Shown here piece by piece: positions 11,653 through 24,600 of a DNA stretch of 64,000 bases. The translations under genes and the position numbers were made by a program. Location of the stretch: positions 53,053,848 through 53,117,847 of the forward strand of contig OY720639.1 of assembly GCA_963169105.1 (NCBI GenBank), written 5' to 3'. A model generated the notes under the pieces. It did not search any database and was not told the origin of the DNA. It saw nothing but the letters and a program-made list of their open reading frames with translations. This DNA is from Ceriagrion tenellum. Lineage: Eukaryota > Arthropoda > Insecta > Odonata > Coenagrionidae. How positions within the stretch are numbered: the stretch's first letter is position 1; each line of letters starts with the position of its first letter.

Positions 11653-12297
11653 ATGTTGTCTTTCTCCTGTCTGATACGCGAAGCTAATATCATCACACAA
11701 AACAACCCCTCGGTGAAAACTTGCCCCCTGCCAAATACCCTTGAGGTGGCTCTCAGGGTATTACATGGATGTAAATGTAGTACTACATTGTTTTACGATT
11801 GCCTGAAAACTAAATATGTCACATCAAAATGTAACCTATTCTCAAAAAAATTTTTTAGAGTCCCTAAAGAAATGCTGCAAACAACAAAAGAGCTCGCCAA
11901 GGATTGCTGGAGTTCTCCCAACATTGCGTGAATGCAACACTTTGTTTATTCACCAGTAATTAGAAAACTATCATGTTAATTTCGCTTAATATGTTTTAGT
12001 GGTCTAGTATACCGATGTATAATTCCAAATTCAGCGTAAATTACTCTGTATATGCCCCAGATTTGACATAATATGTGACCTTAGCAATTACCCAGCAAGA
12101 GCTACTTACCATGAAGTGAATTTGTCTTAGTAAAAACAAAAATAAGTGGCAAAGGTTTATCACAAAATTTATAATATCTGTTGATGCAATAATCTACCTA
12201 TGTCGAAAAAATAAACTACGTCTTGTACACAGATGAGGAGAAATAAAATCGCAAATGTTACGTTGCGTTCATGCAACATTGGGAAGAAATGGGTTAA
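11653..12297. mobile_element. Possible piggyBac-like terminal fragment
   Basis: cccaacattgcgtgaatgcaac at 11918-11939 and its approximate inverse at 12262-12286 (reverse complement cccaatgttgcatgaacgcaac) form an inverted repeat. On the right the sequence continues to an outer edge reading TTAA then CCCATTTCTTCCC on the minus strand; TTAA is the piggyBac target site. An ORF of 92 codons (11653-11931) has several cysteines but no family match that I can support. A matching outer left end was not found. Confidence 0.35.
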
Positions 12298-12360
12298 AAG
12301 ATGTTGCTACTTTTAATGTAGTCTTTTTATTTATTAACACTCAATGTTGTTTCTTTTCAG

Positions 12361-12625
12361 CCATGAAAATGACACTGAAGTACCTGCTGGACTGAGTGGT
12401 GTAAAAAATGCCTTCTCTTTAATGGGATATACATTTGATGCAAGCATGAATAAAAAAAGTCACTCCGAGGCAAATAAAGTTGATGCAGCTCTCCATAGGA
12501 TACATGGTGGGGTGGTGTCATATTGCAAGAAAAACATTAAAGGAGCCAATAGACATCTTAAAATCCAGCAGAGGTCTTCTCTTGATGCCATTCATGTGCC
12601 TAAGCAAGGAGGGACCCTGGAGAAG
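12361..12625 (+). CDS. TGS1: TGS1 internal exon (N-terminal region)
   Basis: The acceptor is ttgtttcttttcag ending at 12360 and the donor is gtaatt at 12626. One base completes an upstream codon and 88 codons follow, ending in phase 0. The reading GLSGVKNAFSLMGYTFD looks like the conserved short helix motif ahead of the low-complexity linker of TGS1. Assignment to TGS1 rests on phase, strand, order and this weak resemblance. Confidence 0.75.
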
Positions 12626-15600
12626 GTAATTAGCATTATATCAGCTGTGTACAGTGTATAAAAGTAGAGCTATTTGATGTGGATATTAGTTAGTGCAATT
12701 TCTGAAATTTTTTCATGAATGTTGTGTTGAGATGTGGTCAGGGGTTGAGGACTTGATTGAATCCTTGTGAATCAATGAATTCAAGATTCATTCCTTCCAA
12801 AAAAGATTTGAACCTGGTTGTGCTGGTAGCATGTGTATGGGATGAACTGTAAATCACTGTAAAATTTCACCTCAAGATTTTAATTTCTCTCCACTGTTTT
12901 TCCCTTAAAGTGTGGATTATTAGCCGACTCACGACGATCACAAATCCATAGATATTTAGCAATTTAATGGTTATTAGTCTTAGAAAGTGTCATTCAAAAT
13001 TTGGCACTTCAGTGCACTGCCCTCATAACCTATCAATATGCCATTTTCTAAGCCAATTTACATACCACAGACCATTATGCTAACCATTTATTTTCTGTGT
13101 TTGACTGTATGGTCAAACATTTTTTTTTTGTCTTTGAATAACAAAGTTTTGAGCCACAGGAAAATATGCTCATCTACACCCTGCCAGACAGCTTTTTCCT
13201 TGCTGCAGAATGCAAAATTATTTTCACATGACCATTTTTGTTGGTCTGCCGTGCTGTGGTTTTTTGTTACAAATTTAAGGCCATGTTTTTTAAGTAGAGT
13301 CCTGAATCAGGACTGTTTCTTGAAATTAAGTATGGTTGTAAGCATTACAAAGTAATTTTTGGTCAGATTAAAATTTTTAAATACAGAACCTCTACCTTAC
13401 GAACTCCCACTAAACGAGAGACTCCGATGAATGAACAAATGCTAGTGGTCCCACCAAATTCCTATGTGAAAGCATTAGTAAATATCTCTAATTAGTGAAC
13501 TCCTGCTTTACAAAAACTCCCAATTAACGAGATGAAAGATTGGCCCTGACTCGTAATATTTACCTCTTCATAATGTATTTTGCCAAAAAAATGGTTAATA
13601 TTGTCTATTTTACGGGATTTTTGCAGTTTTGAAAGCAATAAGTGCCAGTCAGAGACTCCGTGAGAACTAGCAAATCAGAAAGCAACTTCTTGTTCATCGC
13701 ATTTCTGTTAACCTATGTATGTGACTTAAAATCAGCATGGTTAGGGAGCAGTCAGCAGGAATGTACGGTCAGCTGGTCACCTTCGTTTCGCGAGAACATG
13801 GACGAGTATTATAAGTTCTCAATGGCTGCGAGTTCTGTTTTATGATGGCAACCCCGTTTCCAATGTAAACCTGAGGATTCGGAGGTGGTGGAGATATTGT
13901 GACAATCTCCGGTTGCCCATTTCCTCATGTTTGAGGAGCTGTGTGGAGCTGCGCGGAAAGCTGCCGCATTAGTTCCTCCTTAATTTTTGCATACTTTCCT
14001 TCCTCTGGTGAGTTAATAACAATATCCTCGGCCATGTACCAACTGTCGAGCTGGCTGATGACATGGAATTACTTAATGGCATCGTGAGTAACTTCACTTA
14101 AATGGAATTGCCCCTCTAACAGGACAAACTACAGAGTCGATAACTCGGGCCAAAAGGGTAGGTGTGCACTCTTACACTGTTAACTGCACTATTTTCAGCT
14201 TCTATCCTAACACAAAGTCATAAAAATAATATTTAAATACACCGGCGGCGATTCTTTCAGGCCTAGTGGTGGTAAAAATCACCCGCTCTTAATTAGTCCA
14301 CAAAAAGCTTTCTATCTCGTCGAGGACAACAGTTTATGAGGCTGTGAATGAATGAGAAGGCAAAATCCTCTAAAGTGAATTTATTATTTAATTTTTAGGC
14401 ACTAGGTGACAGAAAAAACCCATCGTAGCGGCGTAGCTGGGCCTCCTTTTTCTTTGTCGAGTTGCTCACGCGCGTAGTGATACAGTCTTCCGCCAACCTG
14501 CCATCTTCCATAGCGGCTGCAAGGCGACCTCTTGCAGAAGAACAATGAAACCATGGCCTCCTTCATACAGGCCTTGACATGCAATTTGGCACCATTGCTT
14601 TACGTGATGACTGGGGTCCTACCTAGCCGCTGGGGTCCCCCAGCCTTTCAATGTACTGGGGTCCAGCTCCTGCGTCGTCTGTCGATGGAGGACGAGTGAG
14701 GAAGGAAAGATGGGAAGGCTAGCGAGTATAGTCGCATAAACTACAGTAATAATGTCAACCACTTCACCTTTGTAAATAATATTATAAAATTAAGTGTGAA
14801 ATTAGAAGTGAAATACTAATGTAAATCAGCGGTAAATTGTAGCAACTTCGAATGCTTCAATATGAAAGAACCAGTCTCCAGCAAAACAACGTCGATTCTC
14901 CATGAGCTATTTGCGATGTAATTTGTCTGATGTTCGCGGCATTATTATCCGCCTAAATGCCCCCAAAGTAAATCTTTTGAATTTCTCACCTTTGTTGTTA
15001 CTTTATGCATCCTCAAGTGTACCGAAGAATTAAAAATTCAGTATTTAACTCAACTTACAGAATTTGAATCCACATTAAATTGAATCCACGGCACCACTTT
15101 AGTATTGCTTTTACAGATTTTTGTAAGAATCGTATGAATATATTTGCAAAATGGAAATTCAGATCTCCTGCACTTCTGAAGCAACACGACTCCCCCTTGA
15201 TGAAAAAATTAGGATTCAGTTCTGAAACATCATTGGTGACCATATGTGGCAGGGTATTTGAAAAGAGAAAGGGGTAAACTTTAATCTCCATCGTTAGACG
15301 TTCCAATCTCTACTCATATTAAAGCAATTTTCTTCTTCAACATCAGCCTGAAATGCAGGAAAAAGTGAATTACAATGAAAAAATAACACCATATAAGACA
15401 TTTCTACAAAATATTGTTGTACAAATGGTGCTTACTCATTCCTCCATTATCAGGTTTATCCATCTCTGTCTCACTCTGGTACTGGCTGATCATAATTTCT
15501 CTAATTACTCTTCTTGGACACTCTTTGCCATGCTTCCACTTGAATGACCTCTACAGTATCCACCTCCTAATGAGTAAATGTTAACTTTTTTGGTTTCATT

Positions 15601-18600
15601 ATCTGTGGAGCACTCAATCCCCCTCACTGCAAAAAGGTGGTGTCCTCTGAGGGGGACCACCCACCACCAATATTTACATGCAAAATACAGGGAAGAATTA
15701 CATACAAAAGTAATAATAATAGGTAGTCATATTTATACCCAGCATTCTAAATTAAAGTGCTAAGCTTTCTTTTGGAAGAATTGCAACCCTTGTGCATAGT
15801 TTCCGTGTCATTTACAACCTTGGCATAATTATTGATTAAGATATTGGCAATGCACATCTCCAAAATTCTAAATATTTGACTGGCTGATTTCCCACAAGGG
15901 CAATTGTCTATTAGTAAAAGTCGTGAGGCCTTTTTGAACAATGCCCTTTTAGCCGATTCAACCAATACCTATATCTTTCTGTGCTGCACATGTGAGAAAG
16001 AGAACTTCATATTTCTATGAAATGAGGCACTGCATTATAGCATGCATGTGTCGAATCAAGTCCACAACAAATGTAGTAGGAACTGTCGAGCCACCTCTGT
16101 AGATTTCATCAACATATGCACTGGCCCTTTCATCATTGTCATATGATGTACTGTTACAGAGTTCACACTTAATTTTGGACACAGCTTTAAATGAACAGTA
16201 CCCTGCTATGTACATCAGTACATCTCTGTCCACATTGATAGAACTATCATAGTCACTCTCAATTTGGTAGAAAGGAGTGCAATCACTACCTTCAGTATCA
16301 GATGTACAGCTTTTTGCAACACTTCACTATGAAGGTTAATAGGATCATGCCTTTCCACTTTCAATCAAGATATAATCATTATTCCTGGGATTTAACCCAT
16401 AAACCTACCATTTTTCGTGTTGCCATGAATCCCTATGCCTATAATCACAAATCCTTTGTGCATCGTACAAAAGACGTTAAGAAATACAAGCTCATACCTT
16501 GTTATTTCCCCAAAATCACTTCTTAATAAGAGTCAACTTCTATGAATATCGTAGTATATTCTCACAATAAAGAAGGGCAAAAAGGATCAAGACATTTTAT
16601 TGAAAAAATTATTGCTGATTGGGCACGTGTATCATATATTTGAGGTGATGATGCCTCTGAGCACAGTCGTATACTCAATAAATACAAAACAGAAAATTGC
16701 TTTGAGATATTTGCCAAGATATCTTCAAAAGTAATATCAGTGGCATCTGATGCATACCGGGCCATTATGTTCTCCATCTGCAACCATCGCTACAGCTTAC
16801 CATTTTCAGGAAGAATCCATGCCAAGGCTACACTTCCTACTTCAAGTTCTTTTTTGAAGACTGACTTTGAGAGTAGAATCAATGGTAATACTAGCTCGGA
16901 CACACGGCACAGGAGTTGCATCAAGAATGTAAAGCAGGAGAAGATCATCACATTCCTCAACGGTCCACTGCTTAAATCTGCACATCAGCTTACTCCTATA
17001 GTTCTTCAAGAACACTGCATAGTCCAATATAATGTCAGAGTCTAGCCATTCTTGCACAACAGACTCTTGTCTGGACACAAATTTGGCTCTTCTCTTCTCG
17101 GGACCTCTTCTTTCTGGGGGTTCTATAATGCTCAGATAAGCAGGAAGCTGTGGTAAAACACAAGGGACTGCACTATGAGACAACCTGGGTAGATCCAATT
17201 CATAAGATTTCGGACTCCCATCCTTGTCATCGTATGTGACACTCCCGACTATATCCGTCTCAGCAAGGTGCCTGATGCACACCACTGAATTAATGGATGT
17301 GCTCCAGTTCTTCCTGGGGATATTTTTCATCCACTGTTCCTTACGTCGTTCATCTTTTGGGAAATGGAACATACTGACGTATCCATTGCCCTTCTCTGAA
17401 CAATAGCTGCTCTTGCCACCAGGCATACAACAACGCTGGGGCATCTTTTAAAGTAAAATGATTACTCGTTAGAATTAAAATCTGAACAAAGATACCTATT
17501 CAAGTCAAACGAAAGCACAAAACCAAAACAGCTACTGCTCATTCTATTAATACCAATTTCAACGTAAAGTCCATCGCCAGCATTGTGGTTACCTCAATCA
17601 TACATGAATCAAGTTAATCAAAGAATAAGAACATTATGGACAGAAATTGGCCACACATACAACTAATGAAATAAACTTTGTATCCAACTTACACCAAAAA
17701 AAAATTACAAAATCAATCCACTTACCTTTATGAATGTTATAATTTCAAAATAATGCAACTATAATGCTAAAGACGCGTAGAAAAAGAGTTATTCTCACCA
17801 GAGACTAACGTTTCATGCACAACGGCAATGAAACTCCACAATAGGACCCCTTCACAGCATTGCCACATTTCCATGTCGTGGCCTGTATGAAGGAGGCCAT
17901 GGTGAAACACAAACAACCCAGCTGCAGGGCTGCTGCAGTGGTAGCCCTGCCACCCTGGCCCATGGGCAGTCAACTGTAGTTCGTCCTGTGATTCGTTGCC
18001 GTACAAATTACTTAAACAGAATTCCAGAACAATTACGTAATAATAATGTCTGCGGCTTATTTCTGGTCTAGCGAAAGGACTGCCAGAAGGTTCTTCATGA
18101 GCATGGTAGGCTTACCTCCATGGCTATGTGCAAAAGTGGAAGGCTGTGGGCAAATAAAAGACAGCACGTGCACTGGCATCAAATAGTCAACCGTAAACGT
18201 TTAAGTTGAGCGTGGTTGAACTCCCTCGTTCTCGGTCTAAGTAAGTGGTGGACACTTTCACACAATCGTTAAAGTATTCATTACAACCCGTATATTCTTC
18301 TTGACTTCCAATTGGAAGTTAATGTTGACGCAAATCGTAAACTGGCTTCAAATCCTCAAATGTCATTCTTAGAGAATGGTAGAGATAATCGTTTGCAGTC
18401 CTCTGCGGATAGTAGAGAAACAGGCTAGGACTGCAGCATATACATGCAGCAGACACAGAAAAATATGGCAGGAGCTTAGAGAGTCAAGCCCTATTGTTGA
18501 AATGGGCTCAGACATGATGGTAACCATATTCTACAAATCACCCCCACACTTTAAAATCCACTTTCCAGAAAGGGAGTGGTGGATATAAGGGGGAGACAAA

Positions 18601-21600
18601 GATCTCCACAATGGAGCCCGGGTGTGGTTCACCGATGGCTCCAAGAAGGAAGGGAGAGCAGGGGCTGGGATTTACTGCCAGTGCCCAGACAAGAGGATCA
18701 CCATCTCACTTGGAGAATATGGTACGGTCTTTCAAGCGGAGGTGTTTGCTTTCCTGATGTGCACACACGCTATCAAGGAATCAGGTCTCAAGGGCAGACC
18801 AATCCACATATGCAGCAATAGCCAAGCGGCTCTAAAGGCCCTAGCATCACCAATGTGCAACTCAAAACTCCTTCATGCCGTGAAGTGCTCAACTCGTTGC
18901 ACAGTTTTGGCAAAGTTGAACTCTTCTGGGTCCCTGGACACGAGGGTATAACCGGAAATGAGATTTCGGATCAACCTCTCAAAAGGCTCAAACCACACAC
19001 CTATGGGACCAGAGCCTCACATTCCAATCGCATCTTCAGCAGGAATCACTGAGATCAAGAACCGGGACTAGCAAGAAGACTTCTATTGCTAAACAGAGGT
19101 CAACTACGCACGATAGTGTGTCTCCTAACTGGACACTATCAGGTCATGAGGCACCTTCATATCTTGAAGCTGGCGGACTCCGCCAGATGCAGATAATGTA
19201 AGGAAGAGGACAAAACAACATCACACATTCTCTGTGACTGTCCTGCCTTGATGAGGACCAGAATAAGGCATCTAGGATCTCCTTTTCCCGATCTGGCTGA
19301 AATCAGGGTTACTCCCATAGAGGATATGCTGGCCTTCAGTAAGGCCATTGGACTCCACGGGTAACCAAGATATGGTGGTTAGCACAAAGGACCAATATGT
19401 CTAGGTGCCCCAGGTCCTCCTCGGAGGAACTCCACCAACAACATATCTAATCTAATCTAGAGAACAGTAGAGATAATCATTTGCAGTCCTCTGCGGATAT
19501 TTTACCTTGATTGGAGTTTTGCAAACCACTTCCCCGGAAAATTACGGCACAACACTGGGATATTTAATTTGCCTCTGGAGTGATGCAACATGCAAATCAC
19601 CTCCCAGGTACGAACTCCCTATTTACGAACTGGCGAAATTTCGGTCCTTTGAATTTCGTTATTAAGAGGTTCCACAGTATGGGCAAAATTAAACTGCTTT
19701 AAGAAACAGGAATAGATATTTATGTGACCAAAGGTTAAAAGAAAAGTGATGTTGTTATCTCCTCGTCATGTCATTTTATTCTAAATCTGACCTTGAAATG
19801 TAATGGAGTCTCAGTTGTAAACTGCATTCTGCCTTTTAGGAATAAGTTCAGATACCCATGTTTTTGAATTGTCCTATTTTTAACATTTACGTTTGAACTA
19901 AGAGTTCACTCTTTGTGCCAAAATTGTGAGAATCAAAACCAGTCAGGCCATGAGTACTCCTATGAGACCATTAGTGTGGAATCGTCCAAGAGTAAAATTT
20001 GGTATTGATTTTCACAGAAAAATGCTGTTGATTAAACTGTGATATTCCTCTCTAGCGCCAGTATTATATTTTCTGTGATGGCGTCCATATATCCACAAAT
20101 TCTCTGTGGTAGCATGTGAAAAAAAACTTTCAGTTGTGAAGTTGAAAATGCCTGGTATTTGAACAAAAAATAATCATGGCAAGGTTTTTAAAATGCCTTT
20201 AATGAAAACACCTTTTGACTCCTGTATCAGCATTTTGAGGGTAATTGTCCAATACTCCTGGAAATTTAGTTAATGATGAAAAAAGTTGTCTTTGGAGGGT
20301 TTGGAGGGTTTCAATGGAAGAAATTTATACACCTCTCACTAGCATTTAAAAAAATGTGATTGTGCGTCTTCAGGACATGAGGTGAAAACATAAGTAGAGT
20401 ATAGTATTGATTGGGGAGACATTTGACCAAGCAAGCTGAGCACAATGCACTTGGAATCATTTCCAACCCCACTAGGATCCCCATCTGAGAGGGATGGGTG
20501 GCTTTTCTGGTATTCTTTTTTGGAACTATGTAGTTCAACTATTGCCTTACCCTTAAAGGGCAAAAAAAGCCATTACCAGGTATTCCATAGGGAGGGTTTA
20601 AGTCTGCCTTTGAACCTGTACAAATATTATTATTATTATTATGTATTTTATTCAGGTATGACAATGATATTTGACATTAAAACTCTGGTTGCTTTTGTCA
20701 AATCATGAAGTGTATTTTTAAAAAATAAGAATCATTTCCACAATGTCCTGCCTGAGACCACAAATTTCACAAACAACTATTAAGCTATCATAGTAATTAA
20801 AACACTTGCTACTGAATTTTTTGGGTATGAAAATAAATGTAATAGTCAAAGTGTATTGATCGAACCCTGATGTTGTCATTCCTCAGGTCAAGCAGTTTCT
20901 CATGGACACAAAAGCCAGCTGTGGAAACCCTGCCATCAGCATGCCCTCCCCCCCTGTCACCTCAAAAAAGTTGTACAGCTCCAGCTCAGAGGAAGAGGAG
21001 ATGGGTCCAGCAGAGGGGTCTCAGTCTCTGCTCGTGAGTAAAGCTCGCAGCCGAAAGAAAGTGACGCAAGACAGCATGTTGAAGAAATCGCCCTCCTCTC
21101 AGGGGACAGGATCCAAGAGGCCACTGCTACAAGTTGAGGAGGGTGCTGAGGAGGAGGAAGGAGATGAGGGGGAAGAAGAGGATGACTATTTGGGATCGGT
21201 GGGCTCGGGGAAACTTCTGGAGGGGGAAGCCTTTGCGGAGGATGCCCCATCCAAGGGTGGGGAAAAGGATAATGAGAATGGGGGGGTGGAAGGTAGGGAA
21301 GAGGACTCGGGTCACTTGGCTGGACCTGAGCCTCCGAGGAAGGCCAGGAAGAAGAAGAAGAAGCAGGGGGGCAAGAAGAGGAAAAACAGTTTGAGGGATG
21401 ATGTCGAACTTGGCCCCTTGCCTGCGGAGGTGGCACAGAATCCAGTGCTACGAAAGTATTGGCTAAGACGGTACAACCTCTTCTCCCGCTATGACATGGG
21501 AATAAAATTAGACAAAGGTGAGTGTAGCTATTGTTTCGTTTGGTGGTTAATTAGGTGGCCATTGGAGTGGGCCAAAAATGAGCTTCAAGTAACAACTTTG

Positions 21601-24600
21601 TAACTTCCATAGATTTTTATTCATTTACAACCAGGATTCCTCTTATAGTTTTTTTAGAAGATTTTTTCGTCATTAGGTTAAATTTCACTGGATATTATTG
21701 TTTAAATAATCTGTGTTATGACAAGGTTATGTTATAGGTTATGATTATATGTAGCTAGAAATGTGTTTAGGAGAAGGGAAAAGGGAAGTTGTTGGAGGGG
21801 ATACCACCCATGACTTGATTCCAATTGACCATTATTCCCCATCCGCCCCCTCTCATACTCTAGCTGCACACCTTCTTTTTACTTCTCCTGTTCCTCACTA
21901 ACAGCCTCCTCTCCCCAGAATTCCTGCCTAATCTCTCTCATCCTAACCACCTTTCTCTTCGTCTAATAAGGCTGATTATTGTTACCAAAATGTCATGTAT
22001 AGATTTGCCTGATGATGTCAACTATTGGATGAAGCCTACAGAGAAATAATTTGAAAATCAATGGAATTTATTAATTTTTTCTAAGTATTTCATCATGGAA
22101 TTGTACTAAGTGTAGCCAGATAATGTTCTATTTGTGGACAAAAAAATTAAATAACTTCCAATTTTTATCCCCCCTCCTACCTCCAAATTCAGAGGCAAAC
22201 CCCTAGAAAACCCTTATTGCAAAATATTAGCTCAAGTCATCAACCTGGGGTAATGACCCACAGAACTTTATTGTTTTTTCTTAGTCCTTGAAGCCTGTCC
22301 AGTCAGTATTTGATATTTCGTTTCGTTGAAGGCTTCTGGTGTGAGTTGATATTCAGCAGTATAGTTGCCAAGATTAGGGTTGCTTCAGATATGGAAAACC
22401 AAAACAATCACGAAAAGTGACAATATTAAAATGGTTGGGAATAAACCATAAAAGTCTGGGGATTCGTAAAAAAAACAACCTGGAATTTTTAGTAGTTTTC
22501 ATATGTTCCGAGACATTTGTGCATCTTGTTGAAGCAGCTGAAACTATGGGTTTGAATCAGCCCACTGCAACTGCCCTATACCGGCCATGCAAAACAATGT
22601 CGCGGTTAATGTAGCTTTACCAAGGTTTCTACCGCAGGTGGCAGCACAGTTATTCACCCTAGTGTTTTACCTTCTAGTCGCAGTGGGGAATGAGAATTTC
22701 AGTACATCAGCGTAGAATTGACTTGATATTTTAGGATTACGATGAAGTACAATTTTCAAATACTATGATAATCGAAATAAGAGCAATGAGACCCTAAATT
22801 GGAGCATGAAAAATCGAAATACTACTCATTGACTTACCAACCAAACTGGTGGCTTACAAAACCGCTGGACCACTTATCGTCTGCTTCTCCCAAGATCGTC
22901 GTTTTGATAGAACACTAAACGGGAGAAAACCCAAATTATGCCCCTAAAAATTCAATATTGAGACCATGATTAAGCCAAAATTAGTAAGTATATTAAAGGC
23001 CCAACCACTGTACTGCTAGCTTCAGACCACAGATGTCCTGAAACATTCATGTCAGACTCACTGCAACACAATTTGGAATTTGTCCCGAAATGACGCGTCA
23101 AATAGTACGTATCAGCGGTAAAGGAAAGTTTAAAATTATTGTGGAACTTACCTTAGGTTCATGAAATATAAGAGACAGTATTTTAAAACAGCTACTCAAA
23201 CACTACCAACGACATCAGAATGTCGATTACTTGAGGGGAGCATTAACAAGTGGAGAACGTATTAGCGTAGAACTTCGTACCGAGATTTAGCATAAATTTG
23301 TAAGATGTTGCCAAGTTTATAAATCCGGAACAGAATGTTGTTATTCTCATTTAATAAGCTCAATAAACAGTTAACTCCAGTAACTGGGGTGGTCGACAAT
23401 ATTTGTTGCACAATTTAGACTTCTAGTATTTATTTCGTAGCCTAACATTGAAGATGGTAGCCACAGTTCCTGCATGCGTTACTTATGAGCAAACAAAACT
23501 AAGTAGTCACAGGATTATGTAACGCACTTATGCAGACACTGCATTTTGTGTGCTTCAGTAACTGCCTGCTTTAATAGCCTGAAAAATAATAACATACATA
23601 AGCACTGACTTTTTGGAGCATTTTTGAAGGGTTACAAGATCGCTGGGCACCAAAAAAATGAACCTTCTCCTTGCTGCTGTCGTAGCCGGAGACGCAACCG
23701 GGAGCGATACAATGATATCCTGGCATTCCTAGTTGATATGAAAATCTATTTCTAAAAAGTTAATTACTCAGAAAGAGCTTGCTTCGAAATTAATCACAAT
23801 CTCTCCAACTCTTCACGTATGTGTTCACCGTAGATATTCAGGGCTTCTAAGGGCGAGTAATTGTGCTGCCATCTCTACGTAGAGTTTCTTCTTGGCGAGT
23901 GTAGCGGTGACACCATAGACCGGTAGTGTCCAGTCCTGTAATATCTAAGTCCGTGGTTTGAATATTAACGAGGAAAAAACCAAATGTATGGTGTTGTCTA
24001 AAAAAACTAGTTGAAAGAGGAGAAGACAGAGATAAAATATTCAACCAAATAGAGATAGTTGAGCACTTTAAATATTTGGGGACAATAGTCACAAATGATA
24101 ACTCTATTGCAAAAGAGATTAAAGTGAGAATTGTAGCAGGAAATCGAGCATACTATTCTTTGCAAAAAGTATTCAAAGCAAAAACAGTCAGCAAAAATAT
24201 AAAGAAAAGAATCTATAAAACTGTCATCAGGCCAATAGTCACCTATGGTTCGGAGGCATGGATGTTGATGGTGAGAGAAGAGAATTTGTTACAGAGGTGG
24301 GAAAGAAAAATTCTTTGGAAGATGTATGGACCAGTCAATGAAGAAGGACAATGGAGGATTAGAAGGAATGAGGAATTACAGCAGCTGTATGGAGAAAATG
24401 GAATATTAACAGAGATTAAGAAATCGAGAATTAGATGGGCAGGGCATGTACAAAGAATGGGTGGGGAAAGAGTAGTGAAAAAAGTTTTAGAAGGTAAACC
24501 CAATCTAAGAAGAAGTAGAGGAAGACCCAGGAAAAGATGGGTGGAGGATGTAGAAGAGGATTTGAGGAAGCTGGGGGTCTGGAGGAGGAGAAAAGTAGCG

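Larger units (their letters stand above)
13384..19677. mobile_element. Pogo/Tigger-like element ends with nested insertions
   Basis: At 13384 the sequence starts cagaacctctaccttacgaa. At 19677 the reverse complement starts ctgtggaacctcttaataac and continues in similar style (cgaaat, agttcgtaaatagggagttc). Both resemble the CAGT-AACCTCT-type ends of pogo/Tigger elements and each is flanked by TA (13382-13383 and 19678-19679). A THAP/P-like transposase relic and a truncated LINE lie inside. No pogo-type transposase was recognised in the interior, so this may be a non-autonomous copy swollen by later insertions, or two unrelated ends. Confidence 0.45.

Noticed and set aside
16740..17045. 101-codon + ORF
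   Set aside because: Antisense to the THAP/P-like relic.
21127..21394. Arg/Lys-rich alternative frames across the TGS1 linker
   Set aside because: Overlapping frames caused by the purine-rich, stop-poor exon; the TGS1 frame is fixed by splice phase.
20957..21436. 159-codon minus ORF, Pro/Ser-rich
   Set aside because: Antisense shadow of the acidic/Lys-rich TGS1 exon.
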